Program-made: the position numbers and the translations under genes
Source: Candidatus Accumulibacter sp. ACC003
GTDB lineage: Bacteria; Pseudomonadota; Gammaproteobacteria; Burkholderiales; Rhodocyclaceae
DNA length: 64,000 nucleotides
Direction: 5' to 3'
Assembly: GCF_907163085.1 (NCBI RefSeq)
Contig: NZ_CAJQTX010000004.1
Location: 328,956 to 392,955 of the forward strand
In this document: piece by piece, positions 1-7,588 of the stretch
Position numbering within the stretch: position 1 is the stretch's first letter
Layout: the number at the start of each line of letters is the position of its first letter
Notes under the pieces: model-generated
Database searches by the model: none
Seen by the model: only the letters and a program-made list of their open reading frames with translations
What the model was told of the DNA's origin: nothing

Positions 1-121
1 TGTTGTAACGGGCTAAGAGTTTGTCGTCTTCGCTGTCTTTGTTTTCGTCGTCGCCTTCATCCAGCGCGAAGCGCCACGACAGGCGCGAGCGGGGGGCATC
101 GAGGGCGTAGCGTCCACACAT
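1..121 (-). CDS. SRAP/YedK (HMCES-like) protein, 5' part only, cut by window start
   Basis: Seen: a minus-strand frame opens with ATG at 121 and stays open to base 1, giving 40 residues. It begins MCGRYAL and ends LLARYN, and the next codon begins with A. Known: SRAP (SOS response-associated peptidase) proteins start with an invariant Met-Cys-Gly-Arg, where Cys2 after Met removal crosslinks to abasic sites in single-stranded DNA. A conserved RYN-I-A-P-T-Q block follows 30-40 residues later, and the cut falls exactly where that Ile would start. The linker between the two blocks is very acidic (DEGDDENKDSEDD), which is unusual. No strong ribosome binding site is visible. About 180 further residues should lie outside the window. 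Confidence 0.75.
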   Translation of the reverse strand, partial: MCGRYALDAPRSRLSWRFALDEGDDENKDSEDDKLLARYN

Positions 122-708
122 TCGCGCAGTGTAGCGCCTGGCACGCGGCAGCCGCCTGGAAACTGCTGTCCGGCGTCGGCCGCAGGCAGGTCGGCGGCTC
201 GGAGACTCGCCGCTGCGGCGTTTTCCTGATCGGCAGCAAAGGCTCCGGGGTGCCGCGCTGCGTATAATTTGCGGCCGATGCACACCCCCACGCACACGGG
301 CCAATGAGCCCTCTCGTCGACTGGCTGGCTGACGGCGCCGACCGTCACCCGGCAGCGCTGGCGCTGCTCGAAGTCCGCGTCGATCGCCACGCGCGCGTCG
401 CCGCACACCGCGATTTCTGGCAACGGGTAGCCGGCACGCCCCCACGCCGTCATTGCGAGGAGGCAAAGCCGACGCGGCAATCCAGCGCCATCCTCTGACT
501 TCTTCACCGCCGCCGCATCGCCGACGCCAGGAGCAAGATCCCTGGGTTGCCACGTCGGCTGCGCCGCCTGGCGAGGAAAGTGCTCGTGCTCCACAGCCTC
601 GTATTTCCCATACCGCGTGCAACACGATACTAGCGGTGCGCCGGTTCTTTCAGCGGCGGCCCGCAGGGCCGCCGCTGGCTGGGCGCCAGGGACCGCGTCG
701 GCGGGCTC
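122..708. other. 587-bp stretch without a recognised gene
   Basis: This lies between the divergent SRAP start and the end of pyruvate kinase. A plus-strand frame at 304-498 is preceded by a TATAAT-like hexamer near 264-269, but its C-terminus is made of the interspersed repeat at 448-484. I recognise no family in it. The long minus frame covering 13-594 runs through the same repeat and is probably not a gene. Confidence 0.5.
448..484. repeat. interspersed 'GTCATTGCGAG...GCAATCCA' repeat, copy 1
   Basis: An imperfect dyad: CGTCATTGCGAGGAGGC at one end and GCGGCAATCCA at the other. A second diverged copy lies at 49215-49243. Repeats of this type are common between genes in many proteobacterial genomes and often give rise to spurious short ORFs. 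Function unknown. Confidence 0.65.
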
Positions 709-2121
709 TCAGGCGCGGACGATACGCACGCAGTCGGTGCTGCCGGTACGCGGCCCGGCGGCGCCGAAAACGACCGCTACCAGATCGCCGTCGTGGACGA
801 TACCGGCTTTGCGCGCGACGGCGAGTGCCAGTCGCAGCGGTTCTTCTTCGCGGTTCTCGGGGACCAGCAGCGGCTGCACGCCCCACACCAGCGCCAGGCT
901 GCCAAGGACCTGCGGTGACGTCGAGATACCGGCGATCGGTACCTTCGGCCGGAAGGCGGCGACGCGGTGTGCGGTCTTGCCGCTGCGCGTCGGGCAAAGG
1001 ATCGCCGCGACGCCGAGGTCCTCGGCCGCTTGCACCGCCGCGTGCGCCACCGCCCACGCCACGCGGTCGGCATCAGCGCCGGCAATGGCGGCCGGACGGA
1101 CGCGCTCCTGCGGCCAGCCCTCGGCCGCTTCGGCGACTTCGCTCATCATGCGGACGGTTTCGCTGGCGAACAATCCAACGGCGGTCTCTTCCGAGAGCAT
1201 CAGCGCGTCGGTGCCGTCGAGGACGGCGTTGGCGACGTCGTTGACCTCGGCGCGCGTCGGTAAGGGCGAGCGCGTCATCGACTCGAGCATCTGCGTCGCG
1301 GTGATCACCGGGATGCCGGCCAGGTTGCACGCGCGGATGATTTCCTTCTGCAGCAAGGGCACGCGCCGCGCCGGCATCTGGATGCCGAGGTCGCCGCGAG
1401 CAACCATGATCGCGTCGGCGGCGGCAATAATGCCGGCCAGGTTGTCGACCGCGGCGGCGGTTTCGATCTTGGGCACCAGCGCTGGTCGCATGCCGCGCTT
1501 GGGAAGCAGCGCGCGCACGCGTTCGACGTCTTCGGCTCGGCGCACGAACGACAGCCCAAGGAAGTCGGCCTTGATGGCGATGGCCATTTCCAGCGCCAGC
1601 GCGTCGCGCGCCGTGAACGGCTCGACGTGCGCTTCGGCACGCGGCACGTGCATGCCCTTGCGCGAGCGCAGCGTGCCGCCGCGCACGACTTCGGTGCGCA
1701 CGTCCTGGCCAATGGCTTCGAGGACGCGCAGGACGATCGCGCCGTCGGCCAGGTAGACCTCGTCGCCGCGGCGCGCCCACTGCGCCAGGTCGGGCAAGGT
1801 CGTGGCGACGTGCTGGGAATCGCCGACGCCGTCTTCGTTGCCGCTCAGGACAAACTCCTGGCCGCTCTCGAGTTCGACCTCGTCACCGGCGACGACGCCG
1901 CTACGGATCTTCGGGCCGGGCATGTCGACCAGCACGCCGACGTTGCGACCGAGGTCGCTGGCCACCTCGCGTACCAGACGCGCGTTGTTGGCGTGCGTCG
2001 CCATGTCCGAGTGTGCGGCGTTGAGTCGGACGACGTCGACGCCGGCCGCCAGAAGCTGCCGCAGGCTGCTCGAGGTGGCGGTGGCGGGGCCGATAGTGGC
2101 CACGATTCTGGTTCGGCGCAT
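709..2121 (-). CDS. pyk: pyruvate kinase
   Basis: Converts phosphoenolpyruvate and ADP to pyruvate and ATP in the last step of glycolysis (cytoplasm). The start at 2121 (MRRTRIVATIGPA) is chosen because GAGGAG sits 6-7 bases upstream; the longer frame to 2214 lacks such a site. The product is 470 aa, the usual length. Visible motifs: VDMPGPKIRSG in the B-domain entry, the signature around LVPKIETAA with the catalytic Lys and metal-binding Glu, MVARGDLGI, IPVITATQMLESM, and DGTDALMLSEETA. The C-terminal regulatory domain is present (PTRSGKTAHRVAAFRP). It stands alone on the minus strand with no evident operon partner. I see no truncation. Confidence 0.96.
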   Translation of the reverse strand: MRRTRIVATIGPATATSSSLRQLLAAGVDVVRLNAAHSDMATHANNARLVREVASDLGRNVGVLVDMPGPKIRSGVVAGDEVELESGQEFVLSGNEDGVGDSQHVATTLPDLAQWARRGDEVYLADGAIVLRVLEAIGQDVRTEVVRGGTLRSRKGMHVPRAEAHVEPFTARDALALEMAIAIKADFLGLSFVRRAEDVERVRALLPKRGMRPALVPKIETAAAVDNLAGIIAAADAIMVARGDLGIQMPARRVPLLQKEIIRACNLAGIPVITATQMLESMTRSPLPTRAEVNDVANAVLDGTDALMLSEETAVGLFASETVRMMSEVAEAAEGWPQERVRPAAIAGADADRVAWAVAHAAVQAAEDLGVAAILCPTRSGKTAHRVAAFRPKVPIAGISTSPQVLGSLALVWGVQPLLVPENREEEPLRLALAVARKAGIVHDGDLVAVVFGAAGPRTGSTDCVRIVRA

Positions 2122-2362
2122 CAGGTACTCCTCAATTGCTGCAAGGCCCGGGGAGGGTGCCCGGACCGGGTCGCAGCGCGCGTAACTGCTGGCGCGCCGC
2201 ACGAAATTCGCCAAATCGGCCGGCAGTATAGGGAGCGCCTGCAGCCGCCGTCAATCACCGCGCTGGCGCACGCCGGCCGAGGCCGCAGCGACAGCACCGG
2301 CGAGCGGCACGCGCCGCCAGCGGCAAGGCCCTCGGTGTCGGGGTCAAGCGGCTATCAGGCGA

Positions 2363-2590
2363 TCAGGGTTTGCCGCCGGCGTCGTCGGTGGTCGGCGCGG
2401 CATCGGCACCAGCCGCTTCGGCAGCCGGTGCGAGCACCGTCGGCAGCGTCGCCGGCGCAGCGGCGGCCGGCGCTTCGAGCTGGCGCGGCGCGGCTGGCGG
2501 CGGTGGCGTCCTGGCCAGCAGACTCTGAAGGTGGTCGGCCACTCCCCAGGCCAGGGCCAGCATCAACAGCAGGAAGAAAAACAGGAGCAT
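2363..2590 (-). CDS. small membrane-anchored Ala/Pro-rich protein
   Basis: A 75-aa protein with an N-terminal hydrophobic helix (MLLFFFLLLMLALAWGVADH) followed by a low-complexity tail rich in Ala, Pro and Thr, ending DDAGGKP. An AGGGAA-like ribosome binding site precedes the ATG. It lies 87 bp downstream of the TerB-like gene on the same strand and may share its transcript. I do not recognise a family. The single transmembrane segment and disordered tail suggest a small inner-membrane protein with a periplasmic or cytoplasmic tail. Because low-complexity GC-rich frames arise by chance, it could be spurious, but the clean hydrophobic start argues for a gene. Confidence 0.5.
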   Translation of the reverse strand: MLLFFFLLLMLALAWGVADHLQSLLARTPPPPAAPRQLEAPAAAAPATLPTVLAPAAEAAGADAAPTTDDAGGKP

Positions 2591-2677
2591 GATAGTTCCC
2601 TGGCCTGACGGGTAGTCGCCACCTGCGCCGCGGGCCCCGCTGGCTGGCCTGGCGGTCTTGCCTGGTCGCCGCAGCGA

Positions 2678-3154
2678 CTACATGACTGGCGGGACGCCCG
2701 TGGCAGCGCGTGCGCGCTGTTTGGCAGCGATGTAGTCGGCATGGCCGATATACAGCAGGTTGGCGATCTTGCGCAGCAGGTGCGACTCGTGGACGTCGAG
2801 GTGGCCGTCGGCGAGCGCGACCTGCCACAGATTTTCGATGATGACGATCTTCTGCGCCCGGTCGCAAGTCTGGTTGATCAGCGAGGTGAACTGGTAGTAG
2901 CCGCTGGCCTGGCGTGCTTCCTGCTCGGCCAGGGCGATCAAGGTCTCGAGCTGGCCGGTGTCCAGGCCGAACTGCTGGCGCAGAGCGGTGGCGACGGCGG
3001 CGCGTTCTTCATCGACGATGCGGTTGTCCATGCGCACCATTTCCAGCAACAGCGCCGCCGTCGCGACGCGCAGGGCTTGTTCGCTACCGGCATCGCTTGG
3101 CCGCGTACCGGGCTCGATGAACTGCTCGAAGAATTCCTTGATGGTGGCGATCAT
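2678..3154 (-). CDS. TerB-like tellurite-resistance family protein
   Basis: A 158-aa soluble, helical protein. The TerB fold is suggested by two related acidic helix segments, MDNRIVDEERAAV (about residues 41-53) and LADGHLDVHESHLL (about residues 115-128). This arrangement of paired acidic, possibly metal-binding repeats is typical of TerB/DjlA-type domains. The first 20 residues (MIATIKEFFEQFIEP) form a helix seen in many stand-alone TerB-like proteins. These proteins are widely distributed and few have a known function; tellurite resistance should not be assumed, since no other ter gene is present. The neighbours are a small membrane protein downstream and a transglutaminase upstream. Confidence 0.8.
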   Translation of the reverse strand: MIATIKEFFEQFIEPGTRPSDAGSEQALRVATAALLLEMVRMDNRIVDEERAAVATALRQQFGLDTGQLETLIALAEQEARQASGYYQFTSLINQTCDRAQKIVIIENLWQVALADGHLDVHESHLLRKIANLLYIGHADYIAAKQRARAATGVPPVM

Positions 3155-3200
3155 GGCTCTCTGTCCTACCGTGAAAGTCGCGTCAGCGACTCAAGAATCT

Positions 3201-3294
3201 CCCTTCTCCCGCAGGGCGAGAAGGGTAGTGGCGACGGGCAATTCAGGGCGCATGCTCCCTGCCCGCCGAACGATTCCGGCGGGCAAGCCGGAAT
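3201..3294. repeat. two hairpins between TerB-like and transglutaminase genes
   Basis: Two inverted repeats: CCCTTCTC...GAGAAGGG (3201-3225, 8-bp arms) and ATTCCGGC-GGGCAA-GCCGGAAT (3273-3294, 8-bp perfect arms). They fall in the 246-bp gap 3155-3400 and resemble REP-type intergenic hairpins. The second could end the transglutaminase transcript but lacks a U-run. Confidence 0.55.
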
Positions 3295-3400
3295 GCGCAC
3301 TGCAAATCGAGCGAAGCAGTGATGACTTTGCTGATTCGGGCTGCCTCGGCAAGTCATGAGCGTTGGCCGGGCGAGCGGCGATTCTGGCAGCGGTAGTGCC

Positions 3401-4321
3401 TCAGGCGCCAGGCCGCACGCGCCGCACCTGCACGGTGGCGGTCATTCCCAGGTAGGCGTTGGCCGGGCCGAACCAGTTACCCGAGAGCGGCGACGCCTGG
3501 CTGGGGTCGCGGGCAACGCCGACGCGGATCAGCTGATCGCCGCCGCCGAGCAGGTTGTTGGTCGGGTCGAAGGTCACCCAGCCGGCACCCGGCAAGTAGG
3601 CTTGTAGCCAGGCGTGCGTCGTGCCGGCGCCGACGGTAGCGTTGTCCTGGTCGCTATTCGTGTCGCTATCGTTGCCGGTATCCAGCGCCTGGTCGTACAG
3701 GTAGCCGGAAACGAAGCGAGCGGCGATGCCCAGGCGGCGTATCGCCTCCATCATCAGCAGCGCGAAGTCGCGGCAACTGCCGGTGCCCAGGTTCAGCGTC
3801 TGCAGTGGCGTTTGCGTGCCTTCCTGTTCGCGCTCGGCGTAGCCAAAACGGTCGCGAATGAACTGGTTCATGTTCAACAACAGGGTGCGCGTGCCGGTCG
3901 GCCCGTCGGTGCGCATGAACTGGCGAGCCCAGTGCGTCAGCACGCCTTCCGGGTCGTCGTGGTGCGGGCGCATGTAGTGCTCGAGGTCAAAGCGCTCTTC
4001 GACGGAATAAGCGAAGGGAAAGATCAAGGCGCTCGGCGAAAGCTGCAACTCCGGGTAGGCGCTGCGCGCCTGTTCGATGGTGAATGAGCAGACGATCTTC
4101 AGTTCCTTTGCTGCGCCGAGCGGCGTCACCAGCGCGACCGAGTTGGAGTGCGGGTCCTGGATCATGCGTACCACGGCTTCAGGGCTGACCTGCAGGTCGG
4201 TCGCCAGGACGCGCTGGTCGTGGCTGTCGCGTGGACGAAACATGACCCGGTGCTCGCCAAAAGTCACCGGCGAGCTGTAGCGGTAGCAGGTGGTGTGGGT
4301 GATGTCGTAGTGAACGTTCAT
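3401..4321 (-). CDS. transglutaminase-like cysteine protease family protein
   Basis: A 306-aa protein with an N-terminal beta-rich 'bacterial transglutaminase-like' domain (residues 1-about 90) and a transglutaminase core. The catalytic triad is visible: Cys183 in GTGSCRDFALL, His236 in THAWLQAYLP and Asp252 in TFDPTNN. No signal peptide is seen, so it is probably cytoplasmic. Most bacterial members act as proteases or amidases rather than protein cross-linkers, and the substrate cannot be told from sequence. An Asp/Asn/Thr-rich insert (about residues 215-230) sits between the Cys and His blocks. It lies between prpE and the TerB-like gene on the same strand; the strong terminator at 4401-4434 separates it from prpE. 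Confidence 0.88.
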   Translation of the reverse strand: MNVHYDITHTTCYRYSSPVTFGEHRVMFRPRDSHDQRVLATDLQVSPEAVVRMIQDPHSNSVALVTPLGAAKELKIVCSFTIEQARSAYPELQLSPSALIFPFAYSVEERFDLEHYMRPHHDDPEGVLTHWARQFMRTDGPTGTRTLLLNMNQFIRDRFGYAEREQEGTQTPLQTLNLGTGSCRDFALLMMEAIRRLGIAARFVSGYLYDQALDTGNDSDTNSDQDNATVGAGTTHAWLQAYLPGAGWVTFDPTNNLLGGGDQLIRVGVARDPSQASPLSGNWFGPANAYLGMTATVQVRRVRPGA

Positions 4322-4400
4322 GGCTTTCGGTGGCGCTCAAGAAGTGGCGGACGTTTGCCTGTGGTCGGACGATGGTAGCAAAACGTTCAGGCTTTGGCGC

Positions 4401-4434
4401 AAAAAAAAGCCTGCCGCCGATACCGGCGGCAGGC
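4401..4434 (-). terminator. rho-independent terminator of prpE
   Basis: On the minus strand a perfect 10-bp stem (GCCTGCCGCC / GGCGGCAGGC) with a 6-base loop is followed by eight T residues (4408-4401). It begins 18 bp past the prpE stop codon. Confidence 0.93.
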
Positions 4435-4452
4435 AAGCGACAACGTCCTGGC

Positions 4453-6351
4453 TTACGCCTGGCCGCTAAGGGCTTTCTGCAACTGCTCGAGCGCCTTGGG
4501 ATCTTCGATGGTCGTCAGGTCGCCCGGATCGCGACCTTCGGCGAGCGCCTGAATCGTCCGCCGCAGCAGCTTGCCCGAACGCGTTTTCGGCAAGACGCTG
4601 AGGAAGTGCACGCGGCTTGGGCGAGCGATCGCGCCGAGGCTGGCGTCGACTTGCTTCATCACCGCCTTCTCGAGCGCTGCGACGAGTTCCGGCGTGGCGA
4701 TGCTGTCGGCGCTCTTGACCACCGCAAAAGCCATCGGCATCTGACCCTTGAGTTTGTCGGCGACGCCGACAACGGCGACTTCGGCGATTGCTGGGTGGCC
4801 CTGGATCGCCTCTTCGATCTCGCGCGTGCCGAGACGGTGACCGGCAACGTTGATCACGTCGTCGGTGCGGCCGAGGATGTAGTGATAGCCTTCCTTGTCG
4901 GCGATGCCCCAGTCGAACGACGAGTACACCTGCGGTTCGCGGAAAAGCGAGAAGTAGGTCGACACAAAGCGGTCGTCGTCGCCCCAGACCGTCGACAGGC
5001 AGCCTGGCGGCAGCGGCGGCAGGATGCCGACGATGCCTTTTTCATCGGGATCGCAGATCGTGCCGTCTTCGCGGAAGATCTTGAGGTTGTAGCCATAGAC
5101 CGGGAAGCTCGGCGTACCGAAGCGGATTTCGGTCTTCTCGACACCGGGCATCGCCGACAGCATCGGCCAGCCGCTTTCGGTCTGCCAGTAGTTGTCGATC
5201 ACCGGCAGGCCGAGTTCGCCCATCAGCCATTCGTGCGTCGGCTGGTCGAGCGGCTCGCCGGCCAGGAACAGGTGCTTGAGGCTGGACAGGTCGTACTTGT
5301 GCATGTACTCGGTGTCGTGCTTCTTGAGCACGCGCGCCGCGGTCGGTGCCGAGAACATGACGCTGACCTTGTACTTCTCGACGATCTGCCACCAGATGCC
5401 GGGATCGGGGCGAAGCGGCGTGCCTTCGTACATGATCGTCGCCATGCCGGCGAGCAGCGGCCCGTAGACAATGTAGGAGTGGCCGACGACCCAGCCGATG
5501 TCGGAAGTAGCAAAGAAGGTCTCGCCGGCCTCGCCGCAGAAGATGTTCTTGATCGACGCGGCGAGTGCGACGGCGTAGCCGCCGGTGTCGCGCTGCACGC
5601 CCTTCGGCTTGCCGGTGGTGCCGGAGGTGTACAGGATGTAGGACGGCTCGGACGATTCCAGCCAGACCACCGGCACGTCAACGTCCATGACCTTGGCGCG
5701 TTCGCTCGCGTAATCAACGTCACGGCCATCGACCTTGTTGAAGCCCTTGTCGATGCCGCGATCGACCATCAGGACTTTCGCCGGCTTGTGCTGCGCCAGA
5801 GAAATTGCTTCGTCGAGCAGATCCTTGTAGGGGACTGCCTTGCCACCGCGCATGCCGGCATCGGACGAGACGATCAGGTTCGGCGTCGCGTCGTCGATGC
5901 GGGTGGCCAGCGATCCGGAGGCGAAGCCACCGAAGACCACCGAGTGGATGGCGCCGATGCGCGCGCAGGCGAGCATCGCGAAAGCGGCTTCGGCAACCAT
6001 CGGCATGTACAGCAGGACGCGGTCGCCCTTGCTGACGCCGAGGTTTTGCATGACCGCTGCCATGCGCACCACTTCCGTCTTCAGTTCGGCGAAGGTGTAG
6101 ACGACTTCCTGGTCGGTCTCGGTCGAGATGAAGACCAGTGCGCGGTCATTCGGGCGCTTGGCGGCGTGCCGGTCGACAGCGTTGTAGCAAAGGTTGGTTT
6201 CGCCGCCAACAAACCATTTGGCGAACGGCGGGCGTGAAAAATCGAGGGTCTGGGTGAACGGCTTGTGCCAGTCGATGACTTTGGCCTCTTCACTCCAGAA
6301 GGCGTCTGGATTGTCGATTGATTGCTTGTGAAACTCTTTGATTGTCGTCAT
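4453..6351 (-). CDS. prpE: propionyl-CoA synthetase PrpE
   Basis: Activates propionate with ATP and CoA to propionyl-CoA (cytoplasmic, ANL adenylate-forming superfamily). The start at 6351 (MTTIKEFHKQS) follows a GAGGGAG site; the product is 632 aa, normal for PrpE. Visible features: the P-loop-like YTSGTTGKPKGVQRD, the FATSDIGWVVGHSY and NYWQTESGWPM blocks, the hinge and core motif GRTDDVINVAGHRLGTREIE, and the C-terminal Lys in TRSGKLLRRT that is the adenylation and acetylation site in this family. It lies 69 bp after a degenerate GGDEF gene and acuI, all on the same strand. This suggests a shared role in propionyl-CoA supply. Acetyl-CoA synthetase is less likely given the PrpE-type N-terminus. 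Confidence 0.95.
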   Translation of the reverse strand: MTTIKEFHKQSIDNPDAFWSEEAKVIDWHKPFTQTLDFSRPPFAKWFVGGETNLCYNAVDRHAAKRPNDRALVFISTETDQEVVYTFAELKTEVVRMAAVMQNLGVSKGDRVLLYMPMVAEAAFAMLACARIGAIHSVVFGGFASGSLATRIDDATPNLIVSSDAGMRGGKAVPYKDLLDEAISLAQHKPAKVLMVDRGIDKGFNKVDGRDVDYASERAKVMDVDVPVVWLESSEPSYILYTSGTTGKPKGVQRDTGGYAVALAASIKNIFCGEAGETFFATSDIGWVVGHSYIVYGPLLAGMATIMYEGTPLRPDPGIWWQIVEKYKVSVMFSAPTAARVLKKHDTEYMHKYDLSSLKHLFLAGEPLDQPTHEWLMGELGLPVIDNYWQTESGWPMLSAMPGVEKTEIRFGTPSFPVYGYNLKIFREDGTICDPDEKGIVGILPPLPPGCLSTVWGDDDRFVSTYFSLFREPQVYSSFDWGIADKEGYHYILGRTDDVINVAGHRLGTREIEEAIQGHPAIAEVAVVGVADKLKGQMPMAFAVVKSADSIATPELVAALEKAVMKQVDASLGAIARPSRVHFLSVLPKTRSGKLLRRTIQALAEGRDPGDLTTIEDPKALEQLQKALSGQA

Positions 6352-6420
6352 GAAACTCCCTCTTCCAAAATATAAGCCTGGCTGTACCAGTGGAAACAAC
6401 GCCTGCCGAGTGTCTTGGTT

Positions 6421-7554
6421 CTAGTGCTCCCGGTCAAGCGTCCTTTTTCGGATTTCTGCCAAAGGCAGACCCAACTTCAACTCCCTTTCCAGCAACTCGA
6501 GAAAGGGCAGTATTTCCTTGCCGAGCTTGCCGAGGTGCGGGATAACCGCGCTCTCGTGTCCGGCCTTGATCAGGTCGATGGCGTGGCTGAGCCGCGGCGT
6601 CGGCACTTCCTTCGCCGGTTTGGCGCCACAGGCCACGACGCGGTTGCCGCCAGCGCGCTGCGCGGCCATCAGACGTTCCGCGGCGAGTCCGAGCAGGGAC
6701 GCTGCGGAGCTTAACTGATCTACCGGCGTGTTTGCTACCCCGACGCTGACCGAGAGATTCAGGCGTTGCCCGCGTACGGCGATATTGGCGACGGCGAAAG
6801 CCTCGCGCAGGCGGTTGGCGAAGGACTCGCAAGCCGGGTAGGGCGTTCCCGGCGAGACCACCGCCAGATCGTTGCCGGAATAATGACAGAGGCTGTCTTC
6901 CTGGCGCACCTTGTTGCCGAGCATGGTCGCAAAGCGCTGGTGCAATTGTTTCGCCAGATCGTCGCCGTGTTCCTCGCGCAGTGCGTCGAAGCGGTCGAAG
7001 CCCATCACCAGGATGCTCACCGGAGCGTCGTGCCGTAGCGCATACGAGATCGCCTGCGCCGCCTGCACTTCGAGGCGCTGGCGCGTCGGCAGGCCGGTGT
7101 CGGGGTGCAGGGAGTCACGCTCCGGGTTGTCGCGCAGCTCGTTCTGCGCCTTCGCCAGTTGCAGCAGCGAATCGATGCGCGTCAGGAGTTCGCTGGCCGC
7201 AATGCCGCTGCCGATGAAGTCGCTGGCGCCAAGCACCCGGGCGCGTTCCCTGGCTGGCTGGCTATCCTTGTCGTCGTCGGCGATCATCAGCACCGGCATC
7301 TGCCGCAGGCGCGCCAGCCGCGACGAGCGCACCCGCGGCAGCAGGGCGTCACTGTCGAGCAGCGGCATCGACATCGACAAGGGACAGATCAGCAGCTGGA
7401 TCGAATGGTCGATGACCAGCGCCTGCCAGGCGCCTTCGGCATTGACTTCTTCACGAAAATCGTAGTTTTCGCGAATGCGCTCGATGATCGCCGCGCGCGT
7501 GCTTCGCGATTCATCGGCAATCAGGATGCGAGGCCGCTGCGGCGCGTCGTCCAT
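6421..7554 (-). CDS. receiver-GGDEF protein with degenerate active sites
   Basis: A 377-aa cytoplasmic protein. Residues about 8-130 have the receiver fold (ILIADESRSTR at strand 1, PVLMIADDDKD at strand 4), but the phospho-acceptor position reads LLICPLSM with no Asp. The conserved Lys is also absent (GASDFIGSG). Residues about 150-310 form a GGDEF domain (TGLPTRQRLE, VSILVMGFDRFDALRE, LSVSVGVA), but the signature GG[DE]EF is SGNDL. It is therefore probably not an active diguanylate cyclase; it may bind c-di-GMP or GTP, or act as a scaffold. A C-terminal helical extension (about residues 310-377) is unassigned. It sits between acuI (34-bp gap) and prpE (69-bp gap), suggesting co-transcription. 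Confidence 0.85.
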   Translation of the reverse strand: MDDAPQRPRILIADESRSTRAAIIERIRENYDFREEVNAEGAWQALVIDHSIQLLICPLSMSMPLLDSDALLPRVRSSRLARLRQMPVLMIADDDKDSQPARERARVLGASDFIGSGIAASELLTRIDSLLQLAKAQNELRDNPERDSLHPDTGLPTRQRLEVQAAQAISYALRHDAPVSILVMGFDRFDALREEHGDDLAKQLHQRFATMLGNKVRQEDSLCHYSGNDLAVVSPGTPYPACESFANRLREAFAVANIAVRGQRLNLSVSVGVANTPVDQLSSAASLLGLAAERLMAAQRAGGNRVVACGAKPAKEVPTPRLSHAIDLIKAGHESAVIPHLGKLGKEILPFLELLERELKLGLPLAEIRKRTLDREH

Positions 7555-7588
7555 CGAGTCTCGCCGTCCCGGTCAGCCGCGAGCTGAC

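Noticed and set aside
13-594. 193-aa minus-strand frame near the window start
   Set aside because: It runs through the interspersed repeat at 448-484 and through the SRAP start in another phase; no family pattern.
4330-6237. 635-aa plus-strand open frame opposite prpE
   Set aside because: It is the antisense of a clear prpE gene, has no family pattern and mirrors its GC-rich codons.
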